This document shows, piece by piece, positions 18,314 through 26,563 of a stretch of 64,000 nt of DNA. Under the pieces are notes generated by a model, which ran no database searches, was not told the DNA's origin, and saw nothing but the letters and a program-made list of their open reading frames with translations. The position numbers and the translations under genes were made by a program. This DNA is from Phormidium tenue FACHB-1052 (GTDB lineage: Bacteria; Cyanobacteriota; Cyanobacteriia; Phormidesmidales; Phormidesmidaceae). The DNA lies in contig NZ_JACJQN010000016.1 in NCBI RefSeq assembly GCF_014696675.1, positions 1-64,000 on the forward strand. The letters run 5' to 3'. Every line of letters begins with the position of its first letter. Position 1 is the first letter of the stretch.

Positions 18314-19198
18314 ATGTCTCAATCTAGTAGAAAGCAGACCAGTGACGATAACAAACAGTTGTCGGGCAACATTTTTAACATTAGAACCCAAAGATTTTGT
18401 CGCAGCGTTTTCGCCCTTGGGTTGATGACCGTGTTGGTAGGTGCCTGTGGCGAGAGCGCACCTGAGCGGGAAACCTCCGACGGTTCGACGAATGTGCAAA
18501 CCGAGGAAGTTGCTGAAGATACCGAAAGTTATATTGGTCAAGTCGTCACTATCAGAAGTGAACCAGTTGAGAAAGTAGGCGACAATTCCTTCACCGTCAA
18601 CGATGAACAGTTCTTTGGCAGCGAGCCCATTCTAGTCATCAATGCTTCGGGCGAACCCCTGCTGCTGCCAGAAGACGGTGTAGAAGTGCAGGTGACTGGA
18701 GAAGTTCGGAATTTCTTGATTTCAGAAGTCGATCAAGAGTTTGATCTAACCCTTGACCCCAACCTCTACGAAGAGTACGAGGATCAGGCGGTGATCATTG
18801 CTCAGTCGATCGCGCTGGCCCCAGAGCCGGGCGAAATCTCTGCAAATCCTGAGCAGTACTATGGTGAGACCCTAGCTGTAACTGGTGAGGTGGGAGAGAT
18901 TCAAAGTGAAGGCACCTTTACCCTGGATGAAGATCGGCTGTTAGGGGCAGAAGATCTGTTGGTGATCTATGCCCAGCCCAAAGCAGGCACATCGGCATCG
19001 GAGGCGGTGCCGCCTACCATTACTGACGATGAGCAGGTTGCCGTGACCGGTGTGCTGCGTCCCTTTGTCGTGAGCGAACTGGAGCGCGATTACGACTTGA
19101 CCTGGGATGCTGGGGTGCAGGAGCAACTGGAGGCAGACTATAGCGAAAGGCCGGTTCTGATTGCGACCGCCGTTTACTCCTCGGCTATTCCTGACTAG
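18314..19198 (+). CDS. lipoprotein with two tandem copies of an OB-like module
   Basis: About 294 residues. A long charged N-terminal extension precedes the hydrophobic stretch and lipobox LVGAC, which predicts a lipid-anchored protein on the periplasmic side. The mature part consists of two homologous acidic modules of about 110 residues, each with IGQVVTIRSEPV- or YGETLAVTGEVG-type strands, a FTVNDEQFFGSE- or FTLDEDRLLGAE-type segment, VxVTGxxRxFxxSE, and a terminal VIIAQSIA- or VLIATAVY-type strand. The pattern resembles small bacterial OB-fold proteins. Start: ATG 18314 has GGAG (18301-18304) at a 9-base gap. ATG 18308 and TTG 18299 are too close to it. Function unknown. It is followed by a strong terminator. 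Confidence 0.82.
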   Translation: MSQSSRKQTSDDNKQLSGNIFNIRTQRFCRSVFALGLMTVLVGACGESAPERETSDGSTNVQTEEVAEDTESYIGQVVTIRSEPVEKVGDNSFTVNDEQFFGSEPILVINASGEPLLLPEDGVEVQVTGEVRNFLISEVDQEFDLTLDPNLYEEYEDQAVIIAQSIALAPEPGEISANPEQYYGETLAVTGEVGEIQSEGTFTLDEDRLLGAEDLLVIYAQPKAGTSASEAVPPTITDDEQVAVTGVLRPFVVSELERDYDLTWDAGVQEQLEADYSERPVLIATAVYSSAIPD

Positions 19199-19341
19199 CC
19201 TTGATACTGTGATGCTACGATTGCAGCCAGCCATTGAGTTGAGACAGGTTGATGTGGGGGTGTTGCACTGCAACGCTCTTATCAGAAAACTTCTTTTGTC
19301 AAGGCCTCTTGGTTAAATCAACGGCTGCAATAGTAGTTTTG

Positions 19342-19386
19342 CCCGCTGCTGTTGACCTATTCTTGGGTTAACAGCAGCGGGTTTTT
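19342..19386 (+). terminator. intrinsic terminator of the lipoprotein gene
   Basis: A perfect 12-bp stem CCCGCTGCTGTT / AACAGCAGCGGG (19342-19353 with 19370-19381) is followed directly by TTTTTG on the plus strand, 143 bases after the lipoprotein stop codon. There is no T-run on the other side. Confidence 0.88.
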
Positions 19387-19473
19387 GTAAACCACTAGTA
19401 CAGTACCGCCACGCGGAGTTCAAAATGCAAAATTCAAAGTGAAAATCCTTTTTGGGTAGGGGCGTGGGCCTAG

Positions 19474-20703
19474 TTAAACTTGCAGTCGTACGGTCGTCAT
19501 TCCCTCGCGCAGCGGCTGCTGTTGCTGAGTCCAGATTTGTTTGACTACAGGGCCAACCAGGGGTGAGAAAGTGCTGAGCCCCTGTCGTAATATGCCAAGG
19601 CGGCGCAGCAGTTCTCCCCGGCTGGCTTCGTGGGCCTGGAGCTGTTGGGCCTGGATGATCTCAGGCTCGCGTTCGGCCTGAATGCAGGCTATAGCGCGAT
19701 CGACAGCCGTGGGGTCTGGAGTCGATGTGTCGGCAGTTTTAAAGAGTGGGATTAGGTGGTTGGCGGCTGCGATCGCATCCCTGAGCGCCAAATTAATGCC
19801 CTGGGCACGCACGGGCGACATGGGGTGGGCGGCGTCGCCCAGCAGCAGTAGGCCGGGGCGGTGCCAGCGGGGGCAGCGACCGACCAGTACCGAGAGGCGC
19901 ATGGGTGGAGAAATGCTGTCTTTAGCGGAGTGAAAGTGTTCTACAAACTCGGGCGGTACGAGGGTGGCGAAGGTCTTTGCCCAGTCTTTTTGCTCGGTGG
20001 ATTCATCGGGGGCGATCGCCCAGGCCAGGTGCAGTTTGCCTTCCTCCGCCCCGTGGAAGAGGCTGAAGACTCGTCCCCTTTTCACCACGGTGCAGAAGCG
20101 ATTGTCGGCGGCATAACCCGGCGGTGCTGGCAGTTTGAACCAGAGCACATCAATACTTTTGGGCTGGGTTTCCAACGCTAGCCCAGCTCGCTGGCGAATG
20201 GGGGACGCGCGACCGTCGGCTCCAATGACCAGATCAGCATTGAGGCTACGACCGTCAGCCAGGGAAACTCCTGTGACGCGATTTTCGTGTTGGGAGGTGG
20301 CGCGATCGCTCTGCCACAGCACATCTTTTACCGCAGTTCCGGCTATCCACTCAAAGTTGGGTTCGCGCAGGGCGGCCTGCACCAGGGCCTCTAGCAGCGG
20401 CGGTTGGGAAACCAGAGTGCAGGGGCGGGCTGAACCCAGGGGCTCGTCGGTGCGGAACAGGCGGCGATCGTTGAGCCAAAATTCCCAGGCGCTGAGGGGG
20501 CGGTGGGGGATAGTTGCAAGCAGTGAGTCGAGTCCCATCTGGTGTAGGGCGTCCAACCCGCTGGGCATGAGCCCCTCGCCGCGAAACTGACGCTGAAAGT
20601 CGCGGGCGGCCTCGATTAGGGTGACGGGGATGCCTTGCCGAGCCAGTAGGAGGGCCAGGGTTGCTCCGGTGGGGCCAGCGCCGACAATAACCACATTGGG
20701 CAT
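19474..20703 (-). CDS. FAD-dependent aromatic-hydroxylase-type monooxygenase
   Basis: 409 residues of the PHBH/UbiH-like flavoprotein family. The FAD-binding motif VIVGAGPTGATLALLLARQG is at the N-terminus, the ADLVIGADGRASPIR (DG) motif is in the middle, and LLLLGDAAHPMSPVRAQGIN (GD motif) is in the C-terminal half. These are the three diagnostic elements of class A flavin monooxygenases using NAD(P)H and oxygen. The substrate is not inferable. No ubiquinone or pigment genes flank it. The start ATG 20703 sits exactly before the GxGxxG strand, as usual. It reads away from a repeat-rich 398-base gap. Confidence 0.9.
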   Translation of the reverse strand: MPNVVIVGAGPTGATLALLLARQGIPVTLIEAARDFQRQFRGEGLMPSGLDALHQMGLDSLLATIPHRPLSAWEFWLNDRRLFRTDEPLGSARPCTLVSQPPLLEALVQAALREPNFEWIAGTAVKDVLWQSDRATSQHENRVTGVSLADGRSLNADLVIGADGRASPIRQRAGLALETQPKSIDVLWFKLPAPPGYAADNRFCTVVKRGRVFSLFHGAEEGKLHLAWAIAPDESTEQKDWAKTFATLVPPEFVEHFHSAKDSISPPMRLSVLVGRCPRWHRPGLLLLGDAAHPMSPVRAQGINLALRDAIAAANHLIPLFKTADTSTPDPTAVDRAIACIQAEREPEIIQAQQLQAHEASRGELLRRLGILRQGLSTFSPLVGPVVKQIWTQQQQPLREGMTTVRLQV

Positions 20704-21101
20704 AGGTGCAATGTTGATCAGAAACTCCGTTTAGGATAGCGCCCAGCGATTAGGAAAATCGTAGGGTGCACTCGCGAAGCAGTGCACCATTCCAGGGTTG
20801 TAGCCATAGGCTGCCTATCAGCGATCGCGCAGTAATAGCGGCGCACAATGGGGATCAGAGCCAGATCTGCCGCTGCGGCCATTTCGCTGGCCCCAGGCCC
20901 CCAGCTCCGCGCGTCCTGCTTCGCACGGGCTTCGCCCTACGGCCTACGAGAAAGGCGTTCCGCCGCCCTTCACCCCACGGAAAGGAGCGATCGATCATCG
21001 GTTTAAATCTCTGTTCTGCCAATGGGGCTAGGGGTTAACAAAAACCCTGTTGTTCCTTGAATCACCCTAGGGTGGGCATTGCCCACCGTCTAAACTGGGG
21101 C
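20704..21101. repeat. repeat-rich intergenic region with palindromic hairpins
   Basis: About 398 bases between the flavoprotein gene and dnaG with no credible gene. There are two palindromes. One has the arms GGTGCACT and AGTGCACC (20765-20788). The other is GGTGGGCATTGCCCACC (21071-21087), just past the dnaG stop codon. Between them, 20930-20990 is rich in GCTTCGCC / GGCGTTCCGCC-type direct and inverted words like those at 60420-60460. These look like small dispersed palindromic repeats. The second could also help end dnaG transcripts. Confidence 0.6.
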
Positions 21102-23045
21102 CTACCGATCGAGAGAATCGTATTGCTCGCCGACCCAGGGCATAATCGCTAGATCCTCGAAGCTGACCTGGCGATCCTTTTCTAGGACTTCGATGCGGCG
21201 TTTTTCGGCGTAAATTTGGCGCTGGTATTCGGTGAACTGCTCGGGGTCGATGGTGCAGTCGGTCTTTTCCCACAGGGCGAGAAAGTGGCGGTAGCGCTTT
21301 TCGCAGAGATTTTTTTCCATGCAGGCGGCGGCGGCGCGAATGATCAGGGGAGCGCGGATGACGTCGCGTTTGGTTTTTTCGCTGAGGTGCAGCAGGGCTT
21401 GCAGGGGCGTGGTAGCCAAGCCAGTATCGGCGAGTTGGTTGCGGAGGCGGTTGACCAGGTCAACTCTGGGGTCTTCGGCCTCGCTCAGCAGCCGCTGCAT
21501 CTGCCGCCACAGGGCGCGATGATGGGAGTAGCTAAACTGCAAGTCACGGTCTTCGAGCACCTGGCAAATCTCGTCGCGGTGGGCAGCATCGTGGAGAAAG
21601 ATGCGTAGCAGGGCGGCTTCGGCTTGCTCTAAGGAACTGGCACTGGGGGTGGTGGCAGGGGCAGATCGGGTAGGCGCTTCTGAGGAGGTAGTGCGACGCT
21701 GGCGGCGCACCTGGGTGACGAGGTTTTCCGCAAGTAAGGGCACCAAGCGGCTATCGCCGTTGCTAAAGATTTCGGCGCAGTAGCGCACGTAGTGGGTGCG
21801 GGTGTCGGCGTTGGCGATGTCGCTGAGCAGCTTGACCACCGCCTGGCTAGTCTGCTGAAACTGGTCAGCCTGGCGGAGGTCTTTGCCGCCGATCAGGTTG
21901 TGGATTTGCCAGTCAATCCAGAGGGGGGCGGCCTCGATCAGGTCGTGGTAGGCGGCGGCGCTGTGGTGCCGCAAAAACTCGTCGGGGTCTTTGCCATCGG
22001 GAATGTTGAGCACCCGTAGCTGCACGTCGCCCCGGTAGGCCATCTCTTCGACCTCGCCGATCGCTCGCTGGGCAGCCTTGACCCCGGCGGCATCGGCGTC
22101 GAAGTTGAGCAAGATTTGCTTGGATTCGGTATAGCGGAGAAGCTGGCGCACCTGGGCGGCATTAAGAGCGGTGCCCAGGGCGGCGACGGAGTTTTCTAAC
22201 CCAGCGGCGTGGAGGGCAATCACGTCAAAGTAGCCTTCAACCACGATGGCGCGGTCATCTTTGGCGATCGCCGCCCGAGCCAAATCTAGGCCATATAAGG
22301 TCTTACCCTTGTCGAACAGCTCGGTGTCAGGCGAGTTGAGGTACTTGGGCTTTTCGTCACCTAGGGCGCGGCCACCAAAGCCAATTACTCGGCTCTGCCC
22401 ATCGCGAATGGGGATCATCAGGCGATCGCGGAAGCGATCGTAGTAGCCATCCCCCTTCTGGCGAGGCACAATCAGCCCCGCCTTTTCCACCAGCTCGACG
22501 GGGTAGTGCTTTTGCTCCACCAGATAGCCGTAGAGGGTCTGCCAGCCCCCCGGCGCAAACCCCAGCTGAAACTGTTGAATGGTGGCGTCGTTTAGGCCCC
22601 GCTCGTAGAGGTAGGCCAGGGCCGTAGCCCCGTCGATCTGCTGGAGGGCGTGCTCATAAAATCTAGCGGTCAGCGCCAAAATTTCGTAGAGCTGCTCCCG
22701 CAGGGTGAGCTGCCGCTGAAGCTCTTGCCGTTTGGCCGGTTCCAGCGTTGTCACCGGCACCTGGTAGCGCTGGGCCAAGTCCAGCACCACATCGGCAAAG
22801 GAGCGCTTGTTCAGCTCCATCAAAAACTTAAAGGCGTTGCCCCCCGCCCCGCAGGAAAAGCAGTAGTAAAACTGCTTGCCGGGGCTAACGCTGAAGCTGG
22901 GCGACTTGTCTTCGTGGAAGGGGCAGAGGCCAACAAAATCTTTGCCCTGCTTTTTGAGCACCACATGCTGGGAAACCACATCGACAATGTCGGCGCGATC
23001 GCGCACCGCTTCGATAGTGTCGGGGTGGAGCCGAGGGGTATCCAT
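21102..23045 (-). CDS. dnaG: DNA primase
   Basis: Synthesises RNA primers at the replication fork. 647 residues: the CHC2 zinc-binding domain at about 36-95 has CPFH and CFSC ligand pairs (GLCPFHEDKSPSFSVSP, YYCFSCGAGG). Next is the RNA-polymerase core with the TOPRIM fold at about 250-370 (IVVEGYFDVIALHAAG, the LNFDADAAGVKAAQRAI segment, PDGKDPDEFLR). The C-terminal helical part, which contacts the DnaB helicase, ends with a cyanobacterial-type tail. All catalytic acidic positions appear present. ATG 23045 gives the expected start MDTPRLHPDTIEAVRDRADI. It is downstream of rplI on the same strand, with a terminator between them. Confidence 0.97.
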   Translation of the reverse strand: MDTPRLHPDTIEAVRDRADIVDVVSQHVVLKKQGKDFVGLCPFHEDKSPSFSVSPGKQFYYCFSCGAGGNAFKFLMELNKRSFADVVLDLAQRYQVPVTTLEPAKRQELQRQLTLREQLYEILALTARFYEHALQQIDGATALAYLYERGLNDATIQQFQLGFAPGGWQTLYGYLVEQKHYPVELVEKAGLIVPRQKGDGYYDRFRDRLMIPIRDGQSRVIGFGGRALGDEKPKYLNSPDTELFDKGKTLYGLDLARAAIAKDDRAIVVEGYFDVIALHAAGLENSVAALGTALNAAQVRQLLRYTESKQILLNFDADAAGVKAAQRAIGEVEEMAYRGDVQLRVLNIPDGKDPDEFLRHHSAAAYHDLIEAAPLWIDWQIHNLIGGKDLRQADQFQQTSQAVVKLLSDIANADTRTHYVRYCAEIFSNGDSRLVPLLAENLVTQVRRQRRTTSSEAPTRSAPATTPSASSLEQAEAALLRIFLHDAAHRDEICQVLEDRDLQFSYSHHRALWRQMQRLLSEAEDPRVDLVNRLRNQLADTGLATTPLQALLHLSEKTKRDVIRAPLIIRAAAACMEKNLCEKRYRHFLALWEKTDCTIDPEQFTEYQRQIYAEKRRIEVLEKDRQVSFEDLAIMPWVGEQYDSLDR

Positions 23046-23207
23046 AGTGTTGAGGCTGCGCGGTGGCCGGGAGTCAGACCACTACATGTTGGGGCGTGGC
23101 TTGATTGTAGCCCATGGTAATCAGAAATCAGTCATCTACCATTTGCCTGATGGTGCTCCTAATTTATGGTAGGGAAACAGGTCAGCCGCAGCCACCCTGT
23201 TGACAAA

Positions 23208-23249
23208 AAATTGCCGCTGGAGGCGTCTCAGCGTCCCCAACGGCAATTT
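23208..23249 (-). terminator. intrinsic terminator of rplI
   Basis: On the minus strand, AAATTGCCG pairs with CGGCAATTT, the interior GACGC / GCGTC adds further pairing, and the hairpin is followed by TTTTTTG. It lies 58 bases past the rplI stop codon. Confidence 0.85.
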
Positions 23250-23306
23250 CAAGTCAGTACTGTAGTCTATGTCCCGTTGTTTGACCAAGCAGGCGATCAG
23301 TTCAGC

Positions 23307-23765
23307 TTATTCGGCAACTACCCGCAGGTTGACGACAGCCGTCACTTCGGGGTGCAGCTTCACTTCGGCCTGGTATTCGCCCAGCTTGTTGATGTCGGGG
23401 AGCGAAATATCGCGGCGGTCAACCTCTTTGTCCGCTAGCGACTTGATCACGTCGGCCACATCGCCAGAAGTGACGGTACCAAAAATGGCTTCGTTTTCAC
23501 CCACAGGTTTTTGAATGGTGAACATGCCGATGGTGGCCAGCGCTGTCTTGGTCGCTTCAGCCTCTTGCTTAATCTCTAGCAGCCGCTGCTTTTGCGCCTC
23601 GCGCCGACGCTCTACCTGCTTTAGCACGCCGGGGGTAGTGCGCACCGCTTTCCCGTTGGGGATAAGATAATTACGTGCATAGCCAGGGGCCACATCTACC
23701 AAGTCGCCGTTATAGCCCAGCTTGCGAACATCTTCTGTGAGAACTACCTGTACCCGTTTTGCCAT
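23307..23765 (-). CDS. rplI: 50S ribosomal protein L9
   Basis: 152-residue ribosomal protein with the conserved N-terminal domain ([34 protein letters not shown]), the long connecting helix rich in Glu/Lys/Gln, and the C-terminal domain ([30 protein letters not shown]). Length and motifs are standard. It is transcribed divergently from the small LapA-like membrane protein and ends in a clear terminator. Confidence 0.97.
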   Translation of the reverse strand: MAKRVQVVLTEDVRKLGYNGDLVDVAPGYARNYLIPNGKAVRTTPGVLKQVERRREAQKQRLLEIKQEAEATKTALATIGMFTIQKPVGENEAIFGTVTSGDVADVIKSLADKEVDRRDISLPDINKLGEYQAEVKLHPEVTAVVNLRVVAE

Positions 23766-23856
23766 GATTTTTCTCGTATAGCCCAGTTGACTATACTACC
23801 CAAAGGCGTTGTCTCTTGGCAACCCTTCCCTGTCGCCCCACAACCTAACCTGGCCC

Positions 23857-24099
23857 ATGATTAGACTTGTGCTTGCCCTGGTACCCGCCGTCTGGGTGAT
23901 TGCGATCGCCATTATCGCTGTGCAAAACGCTACCCCCGTCTCCTTTCGCCTGCTCAATCTGCAATCGATTGAGATTCCTTTTGGGGTACTGCTGGCGTTT
24001 TGTGTCGCCGCCGGTATGCTGGCCGCCGCCCTGGTGCTGCTGGTGCTGGGGGGAAATCCCCTGCGGGCCCCTCGCCGACAAAAAAGGTCTGAGCCGTAG
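23857..24099 (+). CDS. LapA-type (DUF1049) small membrane protein
   Basis: 80 residues, starting at ATG 23857 (MIRLVLALVPAVW). There are two hydrophobic helices at about 3-25 and 42-66, separated by QNATPVSFRLLNLQS, which matches the LapA/DUF1049 pattern (NxxxVxxxFL). The tail is short and basic. Relatives in enterobacteria (YciM operon partner) act in lipopolysaccharide assembly, but that role is not established in cyanobacteria. An upstream in-frame start at 23809 would add a non-hydrophobic extension and is less likely. The stop codon lies within a hairpin shared with the convergent protease gene. Confidence 0.8.
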   Translation: MIRLVLALVPAVWVIAIAIIAVQNATPVSFRLLNLQSIEIPFGVLLAFCVAAGMLAAALVLLVLGGNPLRAPRRQKRSEP

Positions 24100-24110
24100 C
24101 CCAGACCTTT
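24078..24110 (-). terminator. terminator shared by convergent genes
   Basis: The arms AAAGGTCTG (24083-24091) and CAGACCTTT (24102-24110) form a hairpin followed on the minus strand by TTTTTTGTC. It serves the minus-strand protease gene ending at 24141, and it overlaps the last codons of the LapA-like gene on the plus strand. Confidence 0.85.
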
Positions 24111-24140
24111 GCAGAGTTGATTGATCAACCTGTTGTTCGG

Positions 24141-25439
24141 CTAGTTGCCCGGTGCTGTCGTGACGCTGTCGCCAGCGCGGGCTTCCTTGATTTCGGTGCT
24201 TAACGCTTCCAATGCTGCCGCATATTGAGGGTCGGCCTCGGTGCCAATGGCTTCGCGATTGGTTGAGAGTTCTTCCTGCTGCTCTTCGGTCAGCTCGATC
24301 GAGATGTCGGGCTCGATGCCGTGCTTGTTGATGTCGGTGCCGTCGGGAGTGAGGTATTTGGCCACCGTAATGGCTACCCCAGAACCATCGCCCAGGCTGC
24401 GTACCGACTGCACCAAACCCTTGCCGAAGGTGCGCGTGCCCACCAAAATGGCCCGCTCGTTATCTCTCAAGGCCCCTGACAAAATTTCGCTGGCGCTGGC
24501 CGAGCCGCCGTCAACGAGCACCACGAGGGGTTTGTCGGTGAGGGCGCGGCTATTGGCTGTTTCTTCGTCAGCCACTCCCTGACGATTGACCGTCGAGACA
24601 ATAATGCCGCTGTCAATCCACATGCGGGCGATGTCAATGCTTGAGTACAGCAGCCCGCCGGGGTTCGAGCGCAGATCGAGGACGTAGCCTGTTACCCCCT
24701 GACTTTCGAGATCTTCGATGGCGGCCCCCATTTCTTCAGCGGCATTGGCGCTGAATTGGTTGAGGCGAATGTAGCCTACCTCTCCCTCGGGGCCAGCCTG
24801 GACGTTGTAGCGCACCGGATGAATCTCAATGCGGGCGCGCACCAAAGATACTTCTAGCTCTTCTTCGCCGCGGCGAACCGTGAGGGTGACCTCAGAGCCA
24901 ACGGTGCCACGAATTTTGCTGACTGCATCGTTGAGTTCCATGCCCTCAGTCGATTCGCCATCAATGGCCAAAATCACGTCCTGGGGGCGAATACCCGCAT
25001 CGAAGGCCGGGGTATCTTCGATGGGAGCGACGACGACGATTTCTTTGCTCTCTTCATCCTGAGAGATTTGAATGCCGACCCCAGTGAGTTCGCCGGAGGT
25101 GTCAATCTGCATGCTGCGAAACTCTTCGGGATCCATGAAGCGGGTGTAGGGATCCTCGAGCTTTTCTAGCATCTCGCGGATAGCCCCGTAGGCCTCTTCC
25201 TGGTCGGTGTAATTGCGCCCTAGGTAGTCCGTCCGCACCGCATCCCAATCGACCTGATTAAAGGTGGCATCGACAAAATTGCGGTCAATTAGCTGCCAAA
25301 CTTGATCAATTAGTTCCTTGGGGCTTTCTTCAAAGAAAGCTTTGCTTTGGGACAGGTGAATCCCAGCGCCGGTTACAGTTACCGCCGCCACCGCAACGGC
25401 TGTGGCACCTAGGATTAGTCCGCGCTTTGCAAATGTCAT
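24141..25439 (-). CDS. carboxyl-terminal processing protease (S41 family)
   Basis: A 432-residue periplasmic or lumenal serine protease of the CtpA/B/C family. An uncleaved or cleavable hydrophobic N-terminus (FAKRGLILGATAVAVAA) is followed by the helical domain, a PDZ domain at about 105-200 (TGVGIQISQDEESKE, IRPQDVILAIDGESTEG), and the S41 domain with the nucleophile in GGSASASEIL and the general-base Lys in RTFGKGLVQS. Cyanobacteria have up to three paralogues. CtpA matures the D1 protein of photosystem II, whereas this sequence looks closer to the CtpB/CtpC type by its N-terminal SPKELIDQVWQLIDRNFVD, so I give no letter. Start ATG 25439 is preferred over TTG or CTG-type extensions to 25463. 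It is divergent from the response regulator. Confidence 0.93.
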   Translation of the reverse strand: MTFAKRGLILGATAVAVAAVTVTGAGIHLSQSKAFFEESPKELIDQVWQLIDRNFVDATFNQVDWDAVRTDYLGRNYTDQEEAYGAIREMLEKLEDPYTRFMDPEEFRSMQIDTSGELTGVGIQISQDEESKEIVVVAPIEDTPAFDAGIRPQDVILAIDGESTEGMELNDAVSKIRGTVGSEVTLTVRRGEEELEVSLVRARIEIHPVRYNVQAGPEGEVGYIRLNQFSANAAEEMGAAIEDLESQGVTGYVLDLRSNPGGLLYSSIDIARMWIDSGIIVSTVNRQGVADEETANSRALTDKPLVVLVDGGSASASEILSGALRDNERAILVGTRTFGKGLVQSVRSLGDGSGVAITVAKYLTPDGTDINKHGIEPDISIELTEEQQEELSTNREAIGTEADPQYAAALEALSTEIKEARAGDSVTTAPGN

Positions 25440-25529
25440 GTGTGATATAGGTTCTAGCAGCAAATTACGCCCAATCTAACACACACAATTGAGAAGCAAG
25501 GGGAAGATTTTGTGAGGGATTTTGCCCTC

Positions 25530-25600
25530 GTTACTAATGGTAACAATAGACACTTAGAGAAGGAAACTAAGGGAAAAATAGGCGTTTAATCCTATTTTTC
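25530..25600. promoter_or_regulatory. divergent control region with two palindromes
   Basis: The 326-base gap between the protease and the response regulator contains GTTAC-N5-GTAAC (25530-25544) and a perfect 10-bp inverted repeat GAAAAATAGG / CCTATTTTTC with an 8-base spacer (25573-25600). Either could be an operator for a dimeric regulator, including the adjacent response regulator, or a transcript hairpin. The exact HLR1 consensus is not present. The rest of the gap shows nothing identifiable. Confidence 0.45.
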
Positions 25601-25765
25601 AGCGGTAAGTCGGTATGGCGACAGCAGTGGTCATGACCCTAACCACCGTGCCGCCCAGAGTGCCACGCTATAATCGATCGCGATCCGTTGCAGGCGCTGT
25701 CTGTGAAACGCTAACTCGATAAATTTAATTGATCCAAGCCCCAGGCGTTGAGACGTTTAAATCCT

Positions 25766-26461
25766 ATGGGCACATCTATCGCCGATCAGGGCACCCACAT
25801 TTTGCTGGTAGGCACCAACGAAAGCCAAACTCGCCAAATGGAGTTTGACCTCCAAGAGGCTGGATATCGTCCTGTAGTGGCCAGCAGTGCCAAGGCAGGG
25901 CTGGCCCTAGCCACTGAAAGCCAACCGGCGCTGATTGTGGTCGATCGCCTGCTGGGGGGCGAGTCGGGGCTGGTACTCTGTCAAACCTTCCGCAACCAGG
26001 GCATCAAGTCGCCGATTGTGCTGCTGATGGCCAAAGACAGCCTCGAAGACCGAGTGGCCTGCCTTGAGTGCGGGGCCGACGACTATTTTCTCAAGCCCTA
26101 CCGTGCCGATGCTTTTTTGAAAATGGTGCAGCTCTATCTGCAATCGACCCCAGGAGAGGTTGAGCACCTGCGCTTTGGCGACCTGACGCTGGATTTAGAC
26201 AATCGCCATGCGCTGCGGGGCGATCGCATTATCGAGCTGACGATGAAAGAGTTTGAGCTGCTCAAATATATGATGGAGCACCCCCGCGAGGTGCTGCCCC
26301 GCGAGCAAATTCTTGAGAATGTTTGGGGCTACGATTTTGTGGGCGAGTCGAACGTGATTGAGGTCTACGTGCGCTACCTGCGGCTCAAAATTGATGGCGA
26401 AGACGACAAGCGCCTGATTCAGACCGTGCGGGGTGTGGGGTATGTGCTGCGGGAGAGCTAG
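25766..26461 (+). CDS. nblR: atypical OmpR-family response regulator, NblR-like
   Basis: 231 residues: an N-terminal receiver domain (about 10-125) and a C-terminal OmpR-type winged helix (about 140-231; LTMKEFELLKYMMEHPREVL, REQILENVWGYDFVGESNVI, TVRGVGYVLRES). The receiver lacks the paired acidic residues expected after the first strand (here LLVGTNES), though a central Asp (VVDRLLGGESG) and the Lys of DDYFLKP are kept. Such an incomplete acid pocket is a known feature of NblR, which governs phycobilisome breakdown and survival in cyanobacteria under nutrient stress. The assignment to NblR rather than another OmpR paralogue is by overall resemblance (about 60% sure). ATG 25766 is preferred to TTG 25748. 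Confidence 0.85.
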   Translation: MGTSIADQGTHILLVGTNESQTRQMEFDLQEAGYRPVVASSAKAGLALATESQPALIVVDRLLGGESGLVLCQTFRNQGIKSPIVLLMAKDSLEDRVACLECGADDYFLKPYRADAFLKMVQLYLQSTPGEVEHLRFGDLTLDLDNRHALRGDRIIELTMKEFELLKYMMEHPREVLPREQILENVWGYDFVGESNVIEVYVRYLRLKIDGEDDKRLIQTVRGVGYVLRES

Positions 26462-26462
26462 G

Positions 26463-26488
26463 CAGTGGGTGAGTGGATGGGTAGGCGG
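26463..26488. repeat. G-rich minisatellite fragment
   Basis: GTGGGTGAGTGGATGGGTAGG-type tract directly after the response-regulator stop codon. It belongs to the same family as the larger tracts at 36935-36976, 46998-47040 and 48925-49060. Confidence 0.6.
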
Positions 26489-26563
26489 CAACATCCAGGG
26501 GGTGAACGACTAGAATGTTAGCGCCCTAGTTGGGCAACCGCAGTTACTTTCCCTGGTTTGTTC

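Noticed and set aside
20766..21038. 90-codon open frame between the flavoprotein gene and dnaG
   Set aside because: It consists of palindromic and GCTTCGCC-type repeat DNA, and the translation is Arg/Pro-rich noise.
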